From Parendozoicomonas verongulae (GTDB lineage Bacteria; Pseudomonadota; Gammaproteobacteria; Pseudomonadales; Endozoicomonadaceae), in assembly GCF_009711465.1 (NCBI RefSeq), contig NZ_SMME01000850.1, positions 1 through 44,418 of the forward strand: a DNA stretch of 44,418 nt, given 5' to 3'. A program made the translations under genes and the position numbers. Under the pieces are notes generated by a model. That model ran no database searches, had not been told where the DNA came from, and saw nothing but the letters and a program-made list of their open reading frames with translations. The first letter of the stretch is position 1. Each line of letters starts with the position of its first letter. Below, one piece after another: positions 25,830-33,251 of the stretch.

Positions 25830-26348
25830 TTACACCATGATGCCCATGCTGCCGTCGGGCTGGGCGGGAGGTTGACTGCCTCCACCGGGCGTTGAACCAC
25901 CACCTCCGGGAGGTTGTGGGGCTGTACCGTCGCTATCTGCGTTGCTGGCTTCCTGCACAACCCATTCGAGGGTGTTGACAAACTTTTCCAGATTCGACTC
26001 AAACGCACCGTAGTCAATAGCCGCGGTCATGGAACGAATCAGGAGAATTTCGGTTTTGTCATGGTTCAAGGAAATGTAGGCGCCCTGCATGCTGTGGTGC
26101 TGCAGGTTGATGAACAACAGTTTTTCCAGCAGTGCGATTTTGTCTTCGGGGGCAGCGTGAGCTTCAACAGGCTTAACGGCAGATACGAAAACCAGCGCTT
26201 CGTCTTCTTCCAAATATTCCATGTTAACGATGAGGGTGTCATCAAAACAGAGACCACAGGCTCCGTGCTCATTCAGCTTTAATTCACCAAGGCCAATACC
26301 CTCGGCAAAGCGCTGCAGGTTTTCTTCGACATTCTGCCGATGGGACAT
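25830..26348 (-). CDS. CesT-family type III secretion chaperone
   Basis: Probable dimeric class I effector chaperone, cytoplasmic. Residues 1-135 follow the CesT/SycE alpha-beta pattern: a first amphipathic helix (ENLQRFAEGIGLGELKLNEHGACGLCFDDTLIVNMEYLEED), strands (ALVFVSAVKPV), a helix (KIALLEKLLFINLQHH) and strand GAYISLNHDKTEILLIRSM, then a closing helix NLEKFVNTLEWVV. Residues about 137-172 form a Gly/Pro/Ser/Gln-rich flexible tail ending MGIMV that is not usual for the family. It lies just upstream of sctN on the same strand but ends in its own terminator. The cognate substrate is not adjacent. Confidence 0.82.
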   Translation of the reverse strand: MSHRQNVEENLQRFAEGIGLGELKLNEHGACGLCFDDTLIVNMEYLEEDEALVFVSAVKPVEAHAAPEDKIALLEKLLFINLQHHSMQGAYISLNHDKTEILLIRSMTAAIDYGAFESNLEKFVNTLEWVVQEASNADSDGTAPQPPGGGGSTPGGGSQPPAQPDGSMGIMV

Positions 26349-26445
26349 GGGTGAAATCCTCCATGATTTCGTTCTGAGAGTGCTACCTGGCAGCCACTCG
26401 AAATTCCTTATTAGCAGGTGCAGGTCTTAGTAGAAGTTAAGCATA

Positions 26446-26473
26446 AAAAAGGCGATCACAAGATCGCCTTTTT
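26446..26473 (-). terminator. Intrinsic terminator after the thiolase gene
   Basis: AAAAAGGCGATC (26446-26457) and GATCGCCTTTTT (26462-26473) form a perfect 12-bp stem with an ACAA loop and T-runs in both directions. On the minus strand it terminates the thiolase transcript before the chaperone gene. Confidence 0.85.
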
Positions 26474-26560
26474 AAGGATGGGTATCATTCATTTGTGAAT
26501 GACGGGAATTGGTGTTTTGTTCTATACCTTCCCGAACAAAGCCTAAGGGAGTGTCAGTTA

Positions 26561-27859
26561 TCAGGGACGTTCGAGAATGGCTGTAATGCCCAGACCGCCG
26601 GCAGCACATACAGAGATCAGCCCGCGGCCAGCGCCTCTTTGCGCAAGCAGTTTGGCCAGCGTTGCAACTATACGACCACCTGTAGCGGCAAAAGGGTGAC
26701 CTGTTGCCAGAGAACTGCCATTGACGTTCAGTTTGCTGCGATCAATAGAGCCTAAGGCTGTATCACGACCCAGCTTCTCTTTGCAGAACTCTTCACTTTC
26801 CCAGCATTGGAGGGTCGCCAGCACCTGCGCCGCAAAGGCTTCGTGGATTTCATAAAAGTCGAAGTCCTGTAGTGTCAGGCCAGCTTTATCCAGCATTTTG
26901 GGAACGGCATAAGCGGGGGCCAGCAGTAGCCCTTCTTTATGACTTGTCTCTTTGCCGAAGAAATCCACACCGGCAGTTTCGCAGAATGTCAGGTACGCCT
27001 GCACGGGCAGGTTGCGCTCTGCGGCCCACTCTTCACTGGCTAACAATACAACCGAAGCGCCATCAGTGAGATTGGAGCTGTTGGCAGCAGTCAGTGTTCC
27101 CTTGCCACTCTTTTTATCAAAAGCAGGCTTGAGGGAGGCGAGTTTTTCCAGAGCTGTGTCAGGACGCAGGGTGTTGTCGCGCTCCAGTCCGAGGTAAGGC
27201 GTTATCAGGTCATCAAAGAAACCATCGACATAGGCTTTGTTCAGATTCTGGTGGCTGGCCAGTGCCATTTGATCCTGTTCTTCCCGTGGAATATTCCACT
27301 CTTTGGCGGTGATTTCTGTGTGGCCGCCCATGGAAAGTCTGGTGCGTGGTTCGTTGCTGGAGGGCACCAGCGGAATCAGGTGGCGCAGACGCAGACGCCC
27401 AGCAACTTTCAACCGTTCGCCATTGGTTTTGCAGCGATTCAGGTCTAAAAGAATCCTGCGCAGACCTTCGCTCACGCCGATAGGGGCGTCGGAGGTTGTG
27501 TCGGAACCTCCGGCAATGCCGCACTCGATCTGGCCAAGAGCGATTTTGTTGGCGACGAGGATAGCCGCTTCCAAACCAGTGCCGCAGGCCTGTTGAATGT
27601 CATAAGCGGGCGTTTTCGGATCAAGGGCCGTGCTGAGTACAGACTCACGGGTGAGGTTGAAGTCCCGGGAGTGCTTGATAACAGCACCGGCAACCACTTC
27701 TCCCATTTGCTCACCTTGAAGGCTGAAACGGTTTACCAGACCATTGAGCGCTGCTGTCAGCATATCCTGGTTGCTGGCATGGGAGTAAACGCTGTTGGAG
27801 CGGGCAAAGGGAATACGATTGCCTCCAATGATTGCAACTCTTCTGATGGTCTGGCTCAT
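26561..27859 (-). CDS. Acetyl-CoA C-acetyltransferase (FadA2/FadI-type thiolase)
   Basis: Thiolase that condenses or cleaves beta-ketoacyl-CoA in the cytoplasm. 432 residues. The nucleophilic Cys is in DIQQACGTGLEA (Cys92), with the active-site motifs EIHEAFAAQ, GHPFAATGGR and SVCAAGGLG in order, so all catalytic residues are present. The N-terminus RRVAIIGGNRIPFARSN and the long loop insert around RLRHLIPLVPSSNEPRTRLSMG place it in the trifunctional-type FadI/FadA2 group rather than AtoB/PhaA (about 390 residues). Divergent from the FabG4-like gene across a 182-nt shared promoter region. Direction of the reaction (degradation or elongation) cannot be told from sequence. Confidence 0.9.
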   Translation of the reverse strand: MSQTIRRVAIIGGNRIPFARSNSVYSHASNQDMLTAALNGLVNRFSLQGEQMGEVVAGAVIKHSRDFNLTRESVLSTALDPKTPAYDIQQACGTGLEAAILVANKIALGQIECGIAGGSDTTSDAPIGVSEGLRRILLDLNRCKTNGERLKVAGRLRLRHLIPLVPSSNEPRTRLSMGGHTEITAKEWNIPREEQDQMALASHQNLNKAYVDGFFDDLITPYLGLERDNTLRPDTALEKLASLKPAFDKKSGKGTLTAANSSNLTDGASVVLLASEEWAAERNLPVQAYLTFCETAGVDFFGKETSHKEGLLLAPAYAVPKMLDKAGLTLQDFDFYEIHEAFAAQVLATLQCWESEEFCKEKLGRDTALGSIDRSKLNVNGSSLATGHPFAATGGRIVATLAKLLAQRGAGRGLISVCAAGGLGITAILERP

Positions 27860-27896
27860 GACTTGTCCTGCTACGCGGTTAATTTATTATGTTGGA

Positions 27897-28015
27897 CGAA
27901 GTGTATAGTGCGAGATTGCGCTCACATTGGCTATTCTGACTTCTCAGCACTCGCGGTGTGTCAATCCACATGTAGTTCGCCTCTGCTGAAATAGCCGCAA
28001 GGTCTGTACACTTCG
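27897..28015. promoter_or_regulatory. Divergent promoter region with inverted CGAAGTGTA sites
   Basis: CGAAGTGTA (27897-27905) and its exact reverse complement TACACTTCG (28007-28015) flank the centre of the thiolase/reductase intergenic region, 101 nt apart. A TATAAT hexamer at 28019-28024 is next to the second copy, close to the reductase ribosome-binding site. The arrangement suggests paired operator half-sites serving both genes; the regulator is unknown. Confidence 0.35.
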
Positions 28016-28041
28016 CAATATAATAAGGGAGTAAAACGACA

Positions 28042-29463
28042 ATGTCCGATAGATATCAGAAGATAGCGACATCCCCATTTGGCAAAAGCCTGTTCAGCAG
28101 CCTGGGTTTGCCAACTCCTGTGGAGCTGGATCGCCAGAATCTGGCCGAAGCGGATTTTGTGAAGGGCAAGGTATTAGTAGGGGCGGCGGCCGGGTCGTCA
28201 TTGCTGGCTGAGGTGATGAAAATACTGGCGAGTTCTTCTGCTGAAATTTGCTGTCAGGCCAGTGCTGCGACAGCCTCCGAGATTATGAAAGCTGCTGAAC
28301 CTGTTGATAAAAAGGTGACACAAGTCAGCACCAGCCGTGAAGATGCAACCTCCTTTAAAGGGCTGGTTTTCGATGCAACGGGTATCAGCAATACCTCTGA
28401 GCTGCGCGCTCTCCATGAGTTTTTCAGCCCCGTTGTTCGTAAAGTCGGCAAATGCGGGCGTATCGTTGTACTGGGGCGTGCCATAGAAGACTGTGACAGT
28501 GTGTCTAAAGCGGCTTCCATGCGTGCTCTTGAGGGTTTTACCCGCAGCCTGGGAAAAGAAGTCGGTAAGAAAGGCACCACCGTTCAGCTGATTTATGTGA
28601 GCCACGGTGCCGAATCGCAATTGGAATCACCTCTGCGTTTCTGTCTCTCCCCTCGCTCTGCCTACGTGTCTGCTCAGGTTATTAATGTGTCTAACGGTAC
28701 AGGCACGGTTACCGTGGACTGGACCCGCCCACTGGCTGGCAAGGTTGTGCTGGTAACAGGTGCTTCACGAGGGATTGGTAAATCCATTGCACAAGTGATG
28801 GCTCGTGATGGTGCCAGGGTGGTGTGTCTGGATGTGCCCCAGGCTCAGGCTGAGCTGGATAAAGTGGCGACCCGTTTGGATGGAGCCACCATTGCTGTCG
28901 ATATTACCGCTGCTGATGCGCCGAGGATTATTGCAGATGCACTGGAAAAAGACTTTGGCGGCGTTGATGTGATTGTTCATAACGCAGGTGTGACGCGAGA
29001 CAAAACCCTCGGCAATATGAAAGCGGAATGGTGGGATATGGTGATTGATATCAACCTGTCCTCCGAGGAACGTATCAACGATGAGCTGCTTGAGCGTGGC
29101 CTGCTGCGGGAAAATGGCCGTATTGTTTGTGTGTCTTCCATGAGCGGTATTGCCGGCAACTTCGGCCAGACCAACTATGCCGTCTCCAAAGCTGGTGTGA
29201 TTGGTTATGTGCAGGCCATGGCTGCACAGCTGGCAGAAAAGAAAATGACTATCAATGCCGTAGCTCCCGGGTTTATTGAAACCCAGATGACAGCAGCTAT
29301 TCCTTTGATGATGCGGGAGATGGGGCGTCGAATGAACTCTTTGTCCCAGGGCGGGCAACCTCAGGATGTGGCGGAAGCGATTGCCTTCTTCGCCAGCCCG
29401 GCTTCAACCGGTGTTAATGGTAATGTGATTCGGGTGTGCGGACAGTCTCTGTTGGGTGCCTGA
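28042..29463 (+). CDS. Long 3-oxoacyl-ACP/CoA reductase (FabG4-like SDR)
   Basis: NAD(P)H-dependent 3-ketoacyl reductase. At 473 residues it is nearly twice the length of FabG. The C-terminal half (about 230-473) is a classical short-chain dehydrogenase: TGASRGIG at 239-246, NAG at 314-316, catalytic Ser366 in VSSMSG, Tyr379 and Lys383 in YAVSK, and the PGFIETQM loop. The N-terminal half (about 1-225) is a second, degenerate Rossmann-like domain without the glycine motif, as in mycobacterial high-molecular-weight FabG4. GGGAG precedes ATG 28042 by about 11 nt. Divergent from the thiolase; a MaoC hydratase lies 1.3 kb downstream, completing a three-enzyme set. Confidence 0.88.
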   Translation: MSDRYQKIATSPFGKSLFSSLGLPTPVELDRQNLAEADFVKGKVLVGAAAGSSLLAEVMKILASSSAEICCQASAATASEIMKAAEPVDKKVTQVSTSREDATSFKGLVFDATGISNTSELRALHEFFSPVVRKVGKCGRIVVLGRAIEDCDSVSKAASMRALEGFTRSLGKEVGKKGTTVQLIYVSHGAESQLESPLRFCLSPRSAYVSAQVINVSNGTGTVTVDWTRPLAGKVVLVTGASRGIGKSIAQVMARDGARVVCLDVPQAQAELDKVATRLDGATIAVDITAADAPRIIADALEKDFGGVDVIVHNAGVTRDKTLGNMKAEWWDMVIDINLSSEERINDELLERGLLRENGRIVCVSSMSGIAGNFGQTNYAVSKAGVIGYVQAMAAQLAEKKMTINAVAPGFIETQMTAAIPLMMREMGRRMNSLSQGGQPQDVAEAIAFFASPASTGVNGNVIRVCGQSLLGA

Positions 29464-29484
29464 TCTTTTCAAGCCCTGAAGCAA

Positions 29485-29508
29485 TAAGCCCGGTGATAGG
29501 CCGGGTTA
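29485..29508. terminator. Hairpin between convergent reductase and AraC genes
   Basis: TAA(G)CCCGG and CCGGGTTA pair over 29485-29508 with one bulged base and a 7-nt loop, overlapping the stop of the minus-strand regulator. No T-run follows on either strand, so function as a terminator is uncertain. Confidence 0.4.
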
Positions 29509-30549
29509 CACAGTGGACAGGGCATGACTTTGATGCTTTTTGCTCTTGCGGTATTCAATGGGTGTCATACTTGTCCAGCGTTTGAAGGCACGGTAAAACG
29601 TGCTGGGCTCTGAGAAGCCGGTTAGATAGACAATTTCATCAATGGATTCATCGGTGCGGGAGAGTAACTGTTTAGACAGGTTGCAGCGGTAGTTGGCCAG
29701 AATGTGGTTAAAGCTGGTACCAGCATCTGCAAGGCGGCTACGCAGGGAGCGTGCAGTTATATCCAGACGGTTGGAGACATTCTCCAGGCTGACTTCGCCG
29801 GAATCCAGCAGCTCACCGATAATTCGGCTGACATCCGTAATAATGTCCTGCTTCTCCAGACGTGCGATTTGTTTAATCGCTACTTGCTCGTGGGCTTTCA
29901 TCAGCTCCGGCTCGGCATGCTGTGAAGGGAAGTGCAGAATATCAATACCAAACTCGATGATGTTTTGATCGCTATTGAATATCACCGGGCAACCGAAGAC
30001 CTTGGCGTACTCGCTGTTCCTTCCTTCGTCATCGGCCAGTCCACCATGGGTTACGGCTACGGACAGCGGCTTAAAGTTATCCTGAGTCAGGTGGCAGAAA
30101 AACCGAATCGCACCTAATAAAATGGCATCGATAAGGTGGCGTATTTCATGGGTATTTTCATTGGTGGAGCCAATGCTGAACAGGCAGCGATCACCTTCCC
30201 GTGCCACTTTGGCGGTAACGGCATCACTTAACAATCGCTGGTAGTTCAGTGCGCGATTCAACCCCTCTTCAAAAGTCGGGCTGCTTAAAAACAGGTATTC
30301 AATAACCTGCCCACGGAACACAGGAATGTGCAGGCCAAGGTGCAGGCCAATGTATTTGTCGCCAGTTATCTCTTCACAGGCTTGCCAAAAGATGGTCTGG
30401 GCATCATGGGGGGTACGTACCTGCGGGTCTTCAATAAGGCGGCGGGTAATACCACAACGTTCATAAATCGTACTGGCATCAATACCTGCATTTATAAAGC
30501 CCTGATGAGCCATTTTTACAAGAATGCCTGCGTCTCTCAGCTCGCTCAT
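29506..30549 (-). CDS. AraC-family transcription regulator
   Basis: DNA-binding regulator of 347 residues. The N-terminal two thirds match the OruR/arabinose-binding-like ligand domain (GINAGIDASTIYERCGI-type start, DAQTIFWQACEEITGDKYIGLHLG, FEEGLNRALNYQRLLSDA). The C-terminal AraC helix-turn-helix pair (about 245-340) shows VSNRLDITARSLRSRLADAGTSFNHIL and IDEIVYLTGFSEPSTFYRAFKRWTSMTPIEYR. ATG 30549 is chosen because AAGG lies about 9 nt upstream; the frame extends to 30948 but that part overlaps the divergent gene and is not conserved-looking. Divergent from the MaoC gene, which it probably regulates; the inducer is unknown. Confidence 0.9.
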   Translation of the reverse strand: MSELRDAGILVKMAHQGFINAGIDASTIYERCGITRRLIEDPQVRTPHDAQTIFWQACEEITGDKYIGLHLGLHIPVFRGQVIEYLFLSSPTFEEGLNRALNYQRLLSDAVTAKVAREGDRCLFSIGSTNENTHEIRHLIDAILLGAIRFFCHLTQDNFKPLSVAVTHGGLADDEGRNSEYAKVFGCPVIFNSDQNIIEFGIDILHFPSQHAEPELMKAHEQVAIKQIARLEKQDIITDVSRIIGELLDSGEVSLENVSNRLDITARSLRSRLADAGTSFNHILANYRCNLSKQLLSRTDESIDEIVYLTGFSEPSTFYRAFKRWTSMTPIEYRKSKKHQSHALSTV

Positions 30550-30747
30550 ACAATTCAGCCTTGCTGACTCTATTCTTTTATTATTCTTCTCTGGAAGGGC
30601 TATCTTAGAGGCGATTGACCCTTGTGACAATGTCATTCCTGTAAGGGTGTCACTGGCGATGAACCTCTCTACCGGTTGTCCCTTCTGCCAATGGCTGTGG
30701 AAGGGGGGAGAGTAATATGCGACGGAATAAATGAAAGGATGACCACA
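30550..30747. promoter_or_regulatory. AraC/MaoC divergent promoter region
   Basis: 198 bases between divergently transcribed genes. AT-rich around 30570-30595. No pair of -35/-10 boxes is convincing by eye. The likely location for binding of the AraC protein. Confidence 0.4.
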
Positions 30748-31590
30748 ATGCAAACTCTGGTGCTTCAAAATCTCCCCTCCATGTTGTCTCTCTACGGGAA
30801 GGCAGCGGTTAAGAAAGGTTATTCCGGAGAACTGCCAGAACTCTCTGTTGCTGTGCCCGGTATTCGTGCAGACAAAGCCGTCGTCCGCAAATACGATAAA
30901 ATCTGCCACTTCCCTGAAAGCCGGTTTCTGGCTCCAACCTACCTCCATGTCTTGTCATTCCCTCTGCATATGTGTTTGATGACAGACCCGTCTATGCCTC
31001 TCAAGCCTATGGGGCTGGTGCATGTGCGTAACAGAATTAAGCAATACCGGCAGGTGGAGCAGGGAGAGCTGCTTTATATCGAGTGTTCTGTAGGAGAATC
31101 CCGGGATGTGGATGCCGGTTTGGAGTTTGATATTGTGACCCGCATAGAAGCCTCCGGCGAGGAGGTGTACGAGGGCTTGAGCACAAACCTGAGTCGTCGC
31201 CCTTCCAAAACCTCAGGAGACAAGAAAAAGAGGCAGCCATCCGACCCCTTGGAGATTGTACAAACCTGGGCGCTGCCATCTGGCCTGGGTCGCAGCTACG
31301 GGGCTGTATCGGGTGATCGCAATCCTATCCACCTTTGGCCAGCTACCGCAAAGCTATTTGGCTTTGAACGGCATATCATCCACGGCATGTGGTCCAAGGC
31401 TCGGTGCCTGGCTGCACTGGGTGAACAGATTGCTGGTAAACCCTTTGAAATTGAGGTGAGCTTCAAAACCCCTGTATTCCTCCCTGCAAAAGTTGAATTC
31501 AGTTATACACAGCATCATGACTCGACTTCATTCCTGATGCGTTCACTCTCGGGTAAACCACATTTGAAAGGCTCCTTAAAGTTATTGTAA
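30748..31590 (+). CDS. MaoC-like (R)-specific enoyl hydratase/dehydratase
   Basis: Double-hotdog hydratase of 280 residues that would interconvert enoyl- and 3-hydroxyacyl thioesters. The hydratase-2 motif is in the C-terminal half: YGAVSGDRNPIH (184-195, catalytic Asp190 and His195), followed by AKLFGFERHIIHGMWSKA. The N-terminal half has the degenerate hotdog (HFPESRFLAPTYLHVLSFPLHMCLM, PMGLVHVRNRI). ATG 30748 is used because AAAGGA lies 8 nt upstream; the ATG at 30739 overlaps that site. Size and architecture resemble mycobacterial HtdX, the partner of FabG4. Divergent from the AraC regulator. Confidence 0.85.
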   Translation: MQTLVLQNLPSMLSLYGKAAVKKGYSGELPELSVAVPGIRADKAVVRKYDKICHFPESRFLAPTYLHVLSFPLHMCLMTDPSMPLKPMGLVHVRNRIKQYRQVEQGELLYIECSVGESRDVDAGLEFDIVTRIEASGEEVYEGLSTNLSRRPSKTSGDKKKRQPSDPLEIVQTWALPSGLGRSYGAVSGDRNPIHLWPATAKLFGFERHIIHGMWSKARCLAALGEQIAGKPFEIEVSFKTPVFLPAKVEFSYTQHHDSTSFLMRSLSGKPHLKGSLKLL

Positions 31591-31621
31591 CTACCCAAAG
31601 CAATGGCCCGGGTACTTACTG

Positions 31622-31627
31622 TATAAT
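31622..31627 (+). promoter_or_regulatory. Possible -10 element upstream of tadA
   Basis: A perfect TATAAT at 31622-31627 lies 39 nt before the tadA ATG, preceded by TG. No recognisable -35 box is present at 16-18 nt. Confidence 0.35.
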
Positions 31628-31665
31628 CCTTCGCCTTTGATAAGAAAGCGTGGGTCTGGAGCGGT

Positions 31666-32184
31666 ATGCACGAACAGGACGAACAATGGATGCGGGAAGC
31701 ACTGGCACTGGCACAGCTGGGAGCTGCTGTCGGTGAGGTTCCTGTAGGTGCTGTGGTTGTTCATGGGGACAAAATTATTGGCAGGGGGTACAACAGCCCA
31801 ATTGGCAGAAATGATCCCTGTGCCCACGCTGAAATCCTCGCCCTGCGAGAGGCTGCTGCCCACATCGAAAACTACCGGCTGGTGGACTGCGATCTTTACG
31901 TTACACTCGAGCCTTGCGGTATGTGTACAGGGGCATTGGTACATAGTCGCATTCGGCGGCTTGTTTACGGAGCCACTGAGCCTAAGGCGGGAGTTGTGAT
32001 AAGTCAGGATCAGATTCTGGAAAGCGATTATTTGAACCATACAGTGGCAGTGACTGGCGGAGTACTGGCTGACGAATGTTCCACCATTCTGTCTGACTTT
32101 TTCAAAAAGCGTCGCAAGAAAAAGAAAGAAGAGAAGCAACGCATGAAAGAGGCCGCAGCGACCATGGCTGTTATCAAAGGGTAG
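31666..32184 (+). CDS. tadA: tRNA-specific adenosine deaminase TadA
   Basis: Zinc-dependent deaminase that converts A34 to inosine in tRNA-Arg(ACG). 172 residues. The zinc/catalytic motif HAE is at 54-56 (CAHAEILALREAA) and PCGMC at 83-87; the N-terminal MREALALAQLGAAVGEVPVGAV is typical. GGAG lies 5 nt before ATG 31666. The C-terminus has an unusually long Lys/Arg-rich tail (KKRRKKKKEEK, about 145-157) that may add RNA affinity. The 3' end overlaps the convergent mltF-like gene by 11 nt. The tadA/mltF/purL neighbourhood is as in enterobacteria. Confidence 0.95.
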   Translation: MHEQDEQWMREALALAQLGAAVGEVPVGAVVVHGDKIIGRGYNSPIGRNDPCAHAEILALREAAAHIENYRLVDCDLYVTLEPCGMCTGALVHSRIRRLVYGATEPKAGVVISQDQILESDYLNHTVAVTGGVLADECSTILSDFFKKRRKKKKEEKQRMKEAAATMAVIKG

Positions 32185-33064
32185 AGCGGTTACCTTCACT
32201 TTGAGCCATAACGGGAAGAGGCTTACGGGGCTGCCTGGCAAGAATATGCCGGTAGTAGCGCTGAATATTCTCCACATATTGAACCGACTCAGCTCCCCGC
32301 GCATAACCATAACGGGTCTGGTTATGCCATTGAGGGTCTTCCAGCTTTAACAGGAAATCACTCAGGTTGGTCCAAAGGTCAGGGTTTAAACCATGGCTAC
32401 GTGCCAGAGTGCGGGCATCATACAAGTGACCAATCCCGACATTGTAAGCCGCCAGCGCTTGCCAGGTGCGATCGGGCTCCTGGATGGATTCTGGCAGGCG
32501 ACCTTTTAATTGCTCCAGATAACGTACACCACCACGAACACTCTGCTCGGCATCCAAACGATTCCGGATGCCCATTTCCTTAGCAGTAGGCAGTGTCAGC
32601 ATCATCATCCCCCGTACTCCGGTGGGAGATTTAGCCTTGGGGTACCAGTGGGATTCCTGATAGCTGATAGCTGCTACCAAATGCCAGTCTATCCGGTATT
32701 CACTGGCAACAATACGGAACAAGTCCTGATAGCGAGGCAGGCGGCGATGTATGTGATTGTCCAGACTGGCCGCCTCACCTGCGCTTAATTCTGTGGCAGG
32801 ATAAACATTAACCTCCTTTGCCTTACTTTCCTCAAGGCTGGAGGAGAGAAAATATTCCCACTCCAGCAAGGTCAGGTGGCGAGATTCCACAGATAAGTGG
32901 GGGCACTCAGAAAACAGAGGAGTACGCAACAGCATTGTGGGTGTGCGGGGCTGCAACAGAACCACTGTCACGGCCAGAAGCAATACAGCCAGCAGTAAGG
33001 ATCTGAGAGCAGCCATGGGGGGCGCCAGCTCCAAAACTACTATCTGCGCAACGGTGCTACCCAT
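32174..33064 (-). CDS. Shortened MltF-type lytic transglycosylase
   Basis: Membrane-associated murein lytic transglycosylase of 296 residues. An N-terminal signal/anchor helix (about 19-38, LRSLLLAVLLLAVTVVLL) leads into a short spacer and then an SLT domain: LVAAISYQESHWYPKAKSPTGVRGMMMLT (catalytic Glu137), RTWQALAAYNVGIGHLYDAR and QTRYGYARG...YVENIQRYY, which match MltF closely. Usual MltF is about 450-520 residues and has a solute-binding-protein module before the SLT domain; that module is missing here. GAGGTG lies 6 nt before ATG 33064, so the start is well supported and the shortening is not an annotation artefact of a late start. Placed between tadA and purL, the normal mltF locus. Confidence 0.85.
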   Translation of the reverse strand: MGSTVAQIVVLELAPPMAALRSLLLAVLLLAVTVVLLQPRTPTMLLRTPLFSECPHLSVESRHLTLLEWEYFLSSSLEESKAKEVNVYPATELSAGEAASLDNHIHRRLPRYQDLFRIVASEYRIDWHLVAAISYQESHWYPKAKSPTGVRGMMMLTLPTAKEMGIRNRLDAEQSVRGGVRYLEQLKGRLPESIQEPDRTWQALAAYNVGIGHLYDARTLARSHGLNPDLWTNLSDFLLKLEDPQWHNQTRYGYARGAESVQYVENIQRYYRHILARQPRKPLPVMAQSEGNRSTL

Positions 33065-33251
33065 AGTTTCACCTCAGGAAAGGTCCAGAAACCTTATTTG
33101 ACACGAAACTACAGAATGTGTCCTTCATACTTATGTCCGGGTTGAATTGTCACTGTAATGTCTTGAGCGGCAGGGCTTTGATGCTGGTGAGGTCAGTGTG
33201 AACCCTGTATTATACGCGCTGCTCGCTAAACTGACCTGACTTTCAAGGATC

